Shown here piece by piece: positions 8,191 through 13,095 of a stretch of 13,095 bases of DNA. The DNA is taken from positions 1-13,095 of the forward strand of contig JASHXQ010000248.1 of NCBI GenBank assembly GCA_030043455.1, written 5' to 3'. The notes below the pieces were generated by a model. It had not been told where the DNA came from and did no database searches. It saw only the letters and a list, made by a program, of their open reading frames with translations. Within the stretch, counting starts at the first letter, position 1. Every line of letters starts with the position of its first letter. Both the position numbers and the translations under genes were made by a program. This DNA is from Nitrososphaerales archaeon. Its GTDB lineage: Archaea; Thermoproteota; Nitrososphaeria; Nitrososphaerales; CADDZS01.

Positions 8191-9198
8191 TTGCATTCTT
8201 TCATAGCCGCAGAGAAAGAGGCTCTCATTTGCGTGAGGAAGGGGTACAGAGTACAGCCGGGAGAAAGTGTGATTGTACTCGCCGATGGCAATCACGAATT
8301 AGAAGCCCAGGCCCTTGCCGCTGCGGCAAACTCAGTTGGAGGAGACGTCGCCCTCATGGACATATCCTCCATAGTGGCCCAAGGTCTGCTCATGCCCGGA
8401 ATTCCCGAACCCCCGAAACACGTCAGCGCAGCCGTCAAGAATTCTGATGTTATTATCATAAAGACCGAAATCGATTACGCGCACCGCTTTGCACATACCA
8501 CGACAGTTCGGGACGCGGTAGATAATCAGGTGAGGATCGCCTCTGTGGAGGAAGGTCTCGGATCATGGGGGCTAACGGAGGGAGACATTGACAAGGTCGA
8601 AAAACGAACGGACACTTTGATCGATATTTTCAAAGGTGCTGACAAGATCCACGTTACTTCCAAGCAAGGGACAGACGTCAACCTCTCCATCAAAGGGAGA
8701 CCTCCGCTCAAGGTGACTCCGGTTAGGCAGAAGGGAGTCATGATGGGGCCCATGCCGCTTTGGGGAGAGGTTGCCTATGCCGCGATCGAAGACAGCGCAA
8801 ACGGTCAGATCGTAATGGACGGAGTAATGAACGTGGTCGCTCCCTATGGCGTGAAGAATTACATCACCGTCAAGGTAAAGAATGGAAGAGCCTACGAAAT
8901 TACTGGTGGCGAGGAAGCTCAAAAGCTCAAGAGCGTTCTCGCTGCAGCTGACGAAGGATCCAACGTTCTTGCAGAATTTTCTTTGGGCTCCGGCCACCTT
9001 GTGAAGTTCGGCACCTTGTCTGAGAAGGGAAAGCTTGGCACCATACATTTCGCGTTGGGGGACAATCATCACGCTTATCCAGGCGGGAAAAACGTTTCAA
9101 AGTGGCATCTTGATGCGACAGTCCGGTATCCTACAGTCGAAGTGGACGGGAAAACTATCATCAAAGATGGCGAGTGGGTCTTCGAGAAACAGACCTAA
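8191..9198 (+). CDS. M29 aminopeptidase / 2,5-dihydroxypyridine 5,6-dioxygenase (NicX)-like metalloenzyme
   Basis: Cytoplasmic metalloenzyme of 335 aa in the fold shared by thermophilic M29 aminopeptidases and NicX, the Fe(II) enzyme that opens 2,5-dihydroxypyridine in nicotinate breakdown. The C-terminal half carries the ligand set known from M29: Glu193 (WGEV), Glu262 (AEFSLG), His286 (IHFALG), and His306 and Asp308 (WHLD). The Tyr of YPGG at 296-299 lies near the place of the M29 active-site Tyr. The N-terminal 150 residues form the less conserved a/b domain. At 335 aa it is shorter than M29 peptidases (about 400) and close to NicX (about 350), which mildly favours a small-molecule role; these subfamilies cannot be separated by eye. 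It starts with TTG, supported by a GAGGT site and an upstream in-frame stop. The FAD subunit gene of a Mo-hydroxylase follows 42 bp later, which also fits a ring-catabolic role. Confidence 0.82.
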   Translation: MHSFIAAEKEALICVRKGYRVQPGESVIVLADGNHELEAQALAAAANSVGGDVALMDISSIVAQGLLMPGIPEPPKHVSAAVKNSDVIIIKTEIDYAHRFAHTTTVRDAVDNQVRIASVEEGLGSWGLTEGDIDKVEKRTDTLIDIFKGADKIHVTSKQGTDVNLSIKGRPPLKVTPVRQKGVMMGPMPLWGEVAYAAIEDSANGQIVMDGVMNVVAPYGVKNYITVKVKNGRAYEITGGEEAQKLKSVLAAADEGSNVLAEFSLGSGHLVKFGTLSEKGKLGTIHFALGDNHHAYPGGKNVSKWHLDATVRYPTVEVDGKTIIKDGEWVFEKQT

Positions 9199-9240
9199 TC
9201 TTTCCACTAGATAACCGGCTATCGTAGGATGTAGTCTCTT

Positions 9241-10131
9241 TTGCCAATTTTCCGACCGGAGGATTTCCTCTACTCTGATAACAGAGAAGAATCGCTGAGA
9301 AAGTTGAAGGACGGAGGCAAACGAGCCCATGCGATCGCCGGTGGGACCGGATTTTACGAATTGGCGAGGAGAGGCTACATTCCGGAGGTGAAGCATCTAG
9401 TCTCCCTAATGAAGCTAGGCCTGGATTATATCCGTGATGATCCTTCCCACCTGGCCATCGGCGCAACGACTCGGCTTCAAGCACTCCTGGAGTCAGGATA
9501 CGGTGACCAGAAAGGACTCGAGGCTGTGGGTGATGCGGTCCGAGAAATTCGCCCGGTTCAAATCCGAAATGTGGCGACTGTGGGTGGAGAGGTTTGCATT
9601 TCAGTGCCAATCGTGGATCTCCCAACTGCACTCCTCGCATGCGCGGCATCGCTCAAGATTGTAGAACCAGGTGGCAGTGAAAGATCTTTTTCGCTAGAGC
9701 AATTTTATATTGACGCCTTTCTTACGAAGCTGAAGTACGGGGAGATTGTAAAGGAAATATTAGTCCCCAAAAGCTCCCTTACTAACGATCGATCGGCTTT
9801 TGTCAAGTTAGGGCGGACAGCTTATGACTTTAATCTCATTAACGCGGCGGTTTCACTCGGGGTCAGCGACGATGGAAAGCTCAGCTCGATTCGGATTTTC
9901 CTAGGAGGAATCAAGCGTGTCCCCATGCGTGCGACGAATTTGGAAAAAAGACTCATGGGAAAACGAATCGAGGAAGAGCTTGTGATGGAGGCTGCTGAAG
10001 CTGCATTTGAGAAAGAGGCGCTGCTCCCTTCGGTTCATGGCTCGGCAGAGTACAAAATGGCAGTTCTGCCTGTTGTAGTGCGGGATTGTGTGATGAAGGC
10101 GTACGATCGCGCTAGCGCAAACAAAGTTTGA
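9241..10131 (+). CDS. Molybdenum hydroxylase FAD-binding subunit (CoxM/XdhB-type)
   Basis: FAD subunit of a three-part molybdenum hydroxylase, passing electrons from the 2Fe-2S subunit to the final acceptor. The protein has 296 aa. Both FAD-contact motifs of the PCMH-type domain are present: AGGTGF at 33-38 and IRNVATVGG at 108-116, followed by DLPTALLA at 126-133. The C-terminal CO-dehydrogenase flavoprotein domain runs from about 180, with KLGRTAYDF at 189-197 and SAEYKMAVLP at 268-277. No cysteine-rich insert is visible, so it lacks the extra 4Fe-4S cluster of 4-hydroxybenzoyl-CoA reductase beta. The TTG at 9241 follows an in-frame TAG at 9232-9234 and is the only early start that gives the full N-terminal strand. 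A weak TATA-like stretch lies at 9207-9215. Its stop overlaps the start of the 2Fe-2S gene. The likely catalytic partner is the Mo subunit at 1037-3421. Confidence 0.92.
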   Translation: MPIFRPEDFLYSDNREESLRKLKDGGKRAHAIAGGTGFYELARRGYIPEVKHLVSLMKLGLDYIRDDPSHLAIGATTRLQALLESGYGDQKGLEAVGDAVREIRPVQIRNVATVGGEVCISVPIVDLPTALLACAASLKIVEPGGSERSFSLEQFYIDAFLTKLKYGEIVKEILVPKSSLTNDRSAFVKLGRTAYDFNLINAAVSLGVSDDGKLSSIRIFLGGIKRVPMRATNLEKRLMGKRIEEELVMEAAEAAFEKEALLPSVHGSAEYKMAVLPVVVRDCVMKAYDRASANKV

Positions 10132-10616
10132 TCGCAGTGTCCAAAATACTGACCCTCAGAATCAATGGCAGGACGGAAAGCGTCAGTGTAAAGCCCTACG
10201 ATACTCTCTCGCGAGTCCTGCGAGAAGAGTTGGGGATGACGGGGACCAAACGCGGCTGCGACTATGGTGGTTGCGGAGCGTGCACAGTCTCCCTCGACGG
10301 GAAGGCAGTCTATTCTTGTATGTATCCAGTCCAGTACGCTGAGGGAAGGGAAATACTAACGGTCGAGGGACTAGCGGAGAGAGACGAAACGTTGTCCCAG
10401 ATCCAACAGAGTTTCCTCACGGAGGGAGGGCTGCAGTGCGGCTACTGTACTGCGGGCATTATGATCTCCACAAAGTGCCTGCTTGAAACAAAGCCCCAAC
10501 CCGAGTTGAGGGATATCCAAGAAGCACTCGCGGGGAACATTTGTCGATGTACCGGATATGGTAGGATCCTGGAATCCGTTTTTGCCGCTACCAAAGTTCT
10601 GAGTGAAGTGCCCTAA
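10128..10616 (+). CDS. Molybdenum hydroxylase 2Fe-2S subunit (CoxS/XdhC-type)
   Basis: Small electron-transfer subunit, 162 aa, carrying two [2Fe-2S] clusters between the Mo site and FAD. The plant-ferredoxin-like N-terminal domain has Cys44, Cys49, Cys52 and Cys64 (GCDYGGCGAC, then YSC). The helical C-terminal domain has Cys104, Cys107, Cys139 and Cys141 (QCGYC and CRCTGYG). All eight ligands are present at normal spacing. The predicted TTG start overlaps the FAD gene's stop (TTGA), as expected for translational coupling. A GTG at 10137 would remove three residues and also fits the family, so the exact start is open. The length is typical. The gene order FAD then FeS is normal for these operons, but the large subunit that usually comes next is replaced by an SCP2-domain gene. 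The family assignment is essentially certain. Confidence 0.95.
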   Translation: MIAVSKILTLRINGRTESVSVKPYDTLSRVLREELGMTGTKRGCDYGGCGACTVSLDGKAVYSCMYPVQYAEGREILTVEGLAERDETLSQIQQSFLTEGGLQCGYCTAGIMISTKCLLETKPQPELRDIQEALAGNICRCTGYGRILESVFAATKVLSEVP

Positions 10617-11034
10617 TAGTTCGAGGATCAAAAAATTGCCCGGGAAATGCGCTAGGGCGGTTTCGCTCCTGGTAGAGTACATGAACAAAACCAAAGAAGT
10701 GAAGGAGTTTGCGTCCGGTTGGGACAGCCGGATTCTTTTTGAGCTTGGGGGTGAAACTCCCTTTGGGATTGTGTTTCCCAAAGAGAGTACATCACAGATT
10801 AATTTTGTAAACTACAAACTAGAGAATCCCGATGTGGTGTTTTACTCCACCTCTGACCTTTTCTTCGGGATGCTGACCGGAAAGATCGATCAAGACGAAG
10901 CTTTCAGCAACGGTCTCGTGGACGTCAAAGGGTCGATTTTTGATTCCGTGAGATTCAGGCATGCCGCGGAGCTAACGCAAGAAAAACACAGTACTTTGTT
11001 CTCCGTTCTCAGGGCAGTTTCCCGTTTCACCTAA
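10603..11034 (+). CDS. SCP2 sterol-transfer-domain protein
   Basis: Small single-domain protein (143 aa from GTG) of the SCP2 lipid-binding fold, which holds acyl chains, acyl-CoAs or other hydrophobic ligands in a cavity. The domain pattern is recognisable: FELGGETPFGIVF at 46-58, NPDVVFYSTSDLFFGMLTGK at 75-94, then DEAFSNGLVDVKG at 98-110. The start is uncertain: GTG at 10603 overlaps the FeS gene by 14 bp and suggests coupling, TTG at 10636 is possible, and the ATG at 10681 would cut into the first helix of the domain (about 20-38). I prefer GTG. There is no signal peptide or membrane segment, so it should be cytoplasmic. Its place directly after the FAD and FeS genes suggests that it serves the same pathway, perhaps presenting a hydrophobic or CoA-bound substrate. 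It ends 6 bp from the convergent luciferase-like gene. Confidence 0.8.
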   Translation: MKCPNSSRIKKLPGKCARAVSLLVEYMNKTKEVKEFASGWDSRILFELGGETPFGIVFPKESTSQINFVNYKLENPDVVFYSTSDLFFGMLTGKIDQDEAFSNGLVDVKGSIFDSVRFRHAAELTQEKHSTLFSVLRAVSRFT

Positions 11035-11040
11035 TCTACC

Positions 11041-12039
11041 CTAGCTAAAAGAGGGAAGTACTTCTTCTGCGAACAGCTCCATCATTTCAAGTAAGGCAGG
11101 GATACCAGAATAAACGAACTTCAGTTCTGTAATATCGACGCCTGCTGCAGAATACTGCTCCAACTTTTTGATCAAATGCTCGGGTGACCCCACCAAACTT
11201 CTCCGAAGACCCTCTTCCGTGGCAGAAAAATTGGTCGCGAGACTTTTCGAGGCCGCGGCCTCCGCTTTGTGTTGGTCTTTGTCCAGAGCCGTGAACATTT
11301 CATGAACGACGATCAAATCGGAACCCTTTGTCACTCCGGTATTGCGAGCCTCTTTTACATGCGAAACTCCTTCTCTGATCTCTTCGGCGGTCAGATAAGC
11401 AGGAATCCATCCATCGCCCAGCTCGACGACTCTTCTCAGAGCTCTCGGACTGATGCCACGTTCACCGCCACCGATCAGAATTTTGAGATCGTTCTGAAGT
11501 GGCTTCGGGAACATCTGGGCCTCGTGAAATTGAGTAAAAGATCCTGAAAAGGAGGGCAAACTTTCCTTCCATAATCTCTTGATAGCAGCAATGTATTCGT
11601 CCGTAATCTTTCCCCGCTTCTCATAGTCCACTCCCACAGCCTCGAACTCACGTGTAGTGATATTGGCGGCTCCAGGTGCCACTCCCACAATTAACCGGCC
11701 CTCGGAAAGTACGTCCAGATTGGCGAGTTGCTTTGCGACGACAATTGGATTTCTCAAAGGGAGCACTACCACGGCAATTCCGAGCTTTACATTGGTGGTC
11801 CTGCCAGCAACAAACGAAAGAGTAGTGATCGATTCGAAGAAGTTAGGGCGTTGCGATTCATCAAGGGCCTCTGCTGAACCCGCAGAGAGGTGGGTGCGAT
11901 GCTGCTCCGTACCCCAGAGGATATGATCGTGCACCCAAACAGAATGGAAACCCAGCTTCTCCGCCTGATCCGCCACGTCTGCGATATTTTTCCGATTGGC
12001 AAGAGGCCCGGAATTGGGCAGCCTTACACCAAACTTCAT
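11041..12039 (-). CDS. Luciferase-like (LLM class) oxidoreductase, probably F420-dependent
   Basis: TIM-barrel oxidoreductase of the bacterial-luciferase superfamily, 332 aa, cytoplasmic. Features in order: MKFGVRLPNSG at the first strand, LGFHSVWVHDHI at 29-40, KLGIAVVVLPLRNP at 85-98, the signature LSEGRLIVGVAPG at 111-123 (non-prolyl cis-peptide region), and GDGWIPAY at 208-215. The mix fits the F420-dependent branch (Mer/Fgd-like) better than FMNH2 monooxygenases, because the family is common in archaea, but cofactor choice cannot be proven by eye. It may reduce or oxidise a ring or ketone intermediate. The ATG at 12039 lies 24 bp after a good TATA box, with no Shine-Dalgarno, so it is likely leaderless. 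The CMD-family gene is 43 bp upstream on the same strand and has its own box, so the two may be transcribed separately. Confidence 0.88.
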   Translation of the reverse strand: MKFGVRLPNSGPLANRKNIADVADQAEKLGFHSVWVHDHILWGTEQHRTHLSAGSAEALDESQRPNFFESITTLSFVAGRTTNVKLGIAVVVLPLRNPIVVAKQLANLDVLSEGRLIVGVAPGAANITTREFEAVGVDYEKRGKITDEYIAAIKRLWKESLPSFSGSFTQFHEAQMFPKPLQNDLKILIGGGERGISPRALRRVVELGDGWIPAYLTAEEIREGVSHVKEARNTGVTKGSDLIVVHEMFTALDKDQHKAEAAASKSLATNFSATEEGLRRSLVGSPEHLIKKLEQYSAAGVDITELKFVYSGIPALLEMMELFAEEVLPSFS

Positions 12040-12063
12040 TTTTGAAAAGTCATTACGCCCTGT

Positions 12064-12072
12064 ATTCTATAT
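12064..12072 (-). promoter_or_regulatory. Archaeal TATA box for the luciferase-like oxidoreductase
   Basis: On the minus strand it reads ATATAGAAT, at -25 to -33 from the ATG at 12039. This is the cleanest example in the window of leaderless archaeal promoter spacing. It lies in the 43-bp gap after the CMD-family gene, so the oxidoreductase can be transcribed on its own. Confidence 0.65.
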
Positions 12073-12082
12073 GGGGTGCTGT

Positions 12083-12511
12083 CTACTCTTTCTTCCCTGC
12101 CACATCCGCTGTCCAGTTGAACTTCTCTCCGCGGTTGACTTTGGCTTCTTCCTCTTCAGCGGAAAGCACACATTCCATGCCGCCATCGACCCAACTGCTC
12201 ATGCCGACTAGATAGATACAGAGGGCAAGTGCTTCCTGAACTTCTTTGGGAGTAGCTCCGGCCCTGATAGCTTTCCGTGCATGGCTTTTACCTTTTTCAC
12301 CTCGACCGGTTGCGGCCTCGACTGCGACCATGATGAGCTCGCGGTATTTTGCGGGAAGGACCGGTCCTGTGTCTTTGAGTCCCGGAATAGCGTGTCGGCG
12401 CAACGACGCAAGCGAGTCCGCTAACGCGGGGTCATAACGATCCAGCGTCTGAAAAACCTCGTGTACCCTACCCATCTCCTGAACGAGATAGTCTCTAGTT
12501 TCGTCCTTCAT
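12083..12511 (-). CDS. Carboxymuconolactone decarboxylase (CMD) family protein, no CxxC
   Basis: Small all-helical protein of 142 aa from the CMD/AhpD superfamily, cytoplasmic and usually oligomeric. The core motif is visible: PAKYRELIMVAVEAATG at 53-69, SHARKAIRAGATPKEV at 76-91, and the helix ending WVDGG at 107-111. Glu58 and His77 are kept, but both cysteines of the CxxC found in AhpD-type peroxidase or disulfide members are replaced (positions 70 and 73 are Arg and Lys). It is therefore unlikely to be a peroxiredoxin partner and more like gamma-carboxymuconolactone decarboxylase, though no decarboxylase role is proven. The C-terminus from about 118 is Glu/Lys-rich and probably flexible. 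The ATG at 12511 follows a TATA-like box by 23 bp. It lies upstream of the luciferase-like gene on the same strand, and the pair fits an oxidative ring-catabolic setting. Confidence 0.85.
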   Translation of the reverse strand: MKDETRDYLVQEMGRVHEVFQTLDRYDPALADSLASLRRHAIPGLKDTGPVLPAKYRELIMVAVEAATGRGEKGKSHARKAIRAGATPKEVQEALALCIYLVGMSSWVDGGMECVLSAEEEEAKVNRGEKFNWTADVAGKKE

Positions 12512-12534
12512 GAAGTCCCGGGAAGTGTAGCATA

Positions 12535-12544
12535 GCTATTAAGG
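12535..12544 (-). promoter_or_regulatory. Archaeal TATA box for the CMD-family gene
   Basis: On the minus strand it reads CCTTAATAGC, at -24 to -33 from the ATG at 12511, with no Shine-Dalgarno before the start. It sits in the 154-bp region divergent from the lipoyl-protein gene. Confidence 0.55.
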
Positions 12545-12628
12545 GTTCTAAGATCGTCCATGGATCTTTTGTAAGACTCCCAGACGGACTTCAGCATGAA
12601 TCCCTTTCTTAATTAGGCGGAGTTCTTG

Positions 12629-12637
12629 AACATAATA
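12629..12637 (+). promoter_or_regulatory. Possible TATA box for the GcvH-like gene
   Basis: AACATAATA lies at -37 to -29 from the ATG at 12666; a second AT-rich stretch at 12639-12650 is too close. Spacing allows a short-leader transcript. This is the weakest of the promoter calls listed. Confidence 0.35.
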
Positions 12638-12665
12638 GTAGATCTATTTTCCGGACAGCGTCAAT

Positions 12666-13095
12666 ATGAACGTCGATTACTGCGAGTTCCCGGACGATCG
12701 GTATTATGATGTTGAAAATGATGTATGGTTTAAGCTCTCCGAAGAGTCCGGAGGAAAGATCGGAGTCATGGGCGTGACGAGCATTTTGGTATTTGTCGCC
12801 GGGAAGATTTCCACGATAAAGTTTCGTGAAGCAAGTGTTGTGCAAAGAGGCCAAAGCCTAGCAACGATCGAATCGATAAAGTACTTCGGTACTCTCCGAT
12901 CTCCCGTGAAAGGGACGATTTGGCGGATGAACGAAAGTTTAACCTCGAATACAGTCTCTCTCTGGAGAGCCCCGTACATGACTTGGATCGCTCAATACGA
13001 CACATTCGAAGAAAGCTCTTTGCACTCCCTACTTTACGGTTCCACGGCGAGAGAAAAACTTCTTGAGAGAATCAAAGAGCTACGCATCCACTGCT
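12666..13095 (+). CDS. GcvH-like lipoyl carrier protein, C-terminus beyond window
   Basis: Lipoyl-bearing swinging-arm protein of the glycine-cleavage H family; 143 residues are visible. The N-terminal block DDRYYDVENDVWFKL at 10-24 matches the start of the family fold. The lipoylation site is ESIKYFG at 69-75 with Lys72 as the modified residue, followed by the hallmark SPVKG at 79-83 (usually APVSG). The N-terminal CEFPDD and the charged C-terminal helix (STAREKLLERIKEL at 126-139) resemble the archaeal GcvH-like/LbpA-type proteins, some of which serve sulfur-oxidising Hdr-like complexes, more than a bacterial GcvH. No gcvT, gcvP, lipoate ligase or hdr gene lies inside the window. It is divergent from the CMD-family gene across 154 bp. 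Cytoplasmic. The stop codon was not reached, so the total length is unknown; as written it is already slightly longer than most GcvH. Confidence 0.82.
   Translation, partial: MNVDYCEFPDDRYYDVENDVWFKLSEESGGKIGVMGVTSILVFVAGKISTIKFREASVVQRGQSLATIESIKYFGTLRSPVKGTIWRMNESLTSNTVSLWRAPYMTWIAQYDTFEESSLHSLLYGSTAREKLLERIKELRIHC

Noticed and set aside
8572..9072. Open reading frame of 166 codons on the minus strand
   Set aside because: It is antisense to the C-terminal metal-binding half of the NicX/M29-like gene and has no recognisable domain or start context.
9161..9649. Minus-strand open frame across the 5' end of the FAD subunit gene
   Set aside because: The composition is proline- and arginine-rich, as expected of a shadow frame, and it overlaps the FAD-binding motifs on the other strand.
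9241..10131. 4-hydroxybenzoyl-CoA reductase beta subunit
   Set aside because: The extra cysteine-rich 4Fe-4S insert of that subunit is not present; only two scattered cysteines lie in the region.
12083..12511. AhpD-like alkylhydroperoxidase
   Set aside because: The CxxC pair required for that chemistry is missing.
1..13095. CRISPR array, insertion sequence, attachment site or origin
   Set aside because: No regularly spaced repeats, transposase or integrase genes, terminal inverted repeats or origin-like AT-rich repeat clusters were seen on either strand.

Overview
The window looks like a piece of an archaeal chromosome. Several genes have AT-rich, TATA-like boxes about 24-36 nt upstream of the start codon and little or no Shine-Dalgarno sequence, as in leaderless or short-leader archaeal transcripts. 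A luciferase-like (probably F420-dependent) oxidoreductase and an archaeal-looking GcvH-like lipoyl protein agree with this. Roughly balanced GC and a mostly heterotrophic gene set would fit a soil or acid-tolerant, non-ammonia-oxidising Thermoproteota/Nitrososphaerota lineage or a Thermoplasmata relative, but the lineage is a guess. There are no RNA genes, CRISPR arrays, insertion sequences or phage genes. Coding density is high and no stretch over about 160 bases lacks a gene.

Layout. (1) Bases 1-4430, minus strand: a probable operon read from 4430 downward, with a 3-hydroxyacyl-CoA dehydrogenase, the large molybdenum subunit of a xanthine-dehydrogenase-family hydroxylase, and an aldehyde dehydrogenase cut by the window edge; both internal gaps are 34 bp. 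(2) 4550-7358, plus strand: a calcineurin-like phosphoesterase, then an APC-family permease with its own TATA box. (3) 7367-8113, minus strand: a small TIM-barrel amidohydrolase convergent with the permease and divergent from (4). (4) 8191-11034, plus strand: an M29-peptidase/NicX-like metalloenzyme, then the FAD and 2Fe-2S subunits of a molybdenum hydroxylase and a small SCP2 lipid-binding protein, the last three overlapping or nearly so. (5) 11041-12511, minus strand: a luciferase-like oxidoreductase and a carboxymuconolactone-decarboxylase-family protein, each with its own TATA box. (6) 12666 to the end, plus strand: a GcvH-like lipoyl protein, cut by the window edge.

How the genes may work together. 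The three polypeptides of one molybdenum hydroxylase (Mo subunit at 1037-3421; FAD and FeS subunits at 9241-10616) are all present but lie in two transcription units on opposite strands, with a transporter and two hydrolase-type enzymes between them. The set of permease, Mo-hydroxylase, NicX-fold metalloenzyme, amidohydrolase, luciferase-like oxidoreductase, CMD protein, aldehyde dehydrogenase and 3-hydroxyacyl-CoA dehydrogenase reads like a catabolic island: uptake, hydroxylation of a ring or activated carbon, ring opening or hydrolysis, then oxidation of the aldehyde and acyl-CoA products. The substrate cannot be read from the sequence; an N-heteroaromatic compound is the most attractive hypothesis, and an acyl-CoA or lipid-like substrate is the main alternative.
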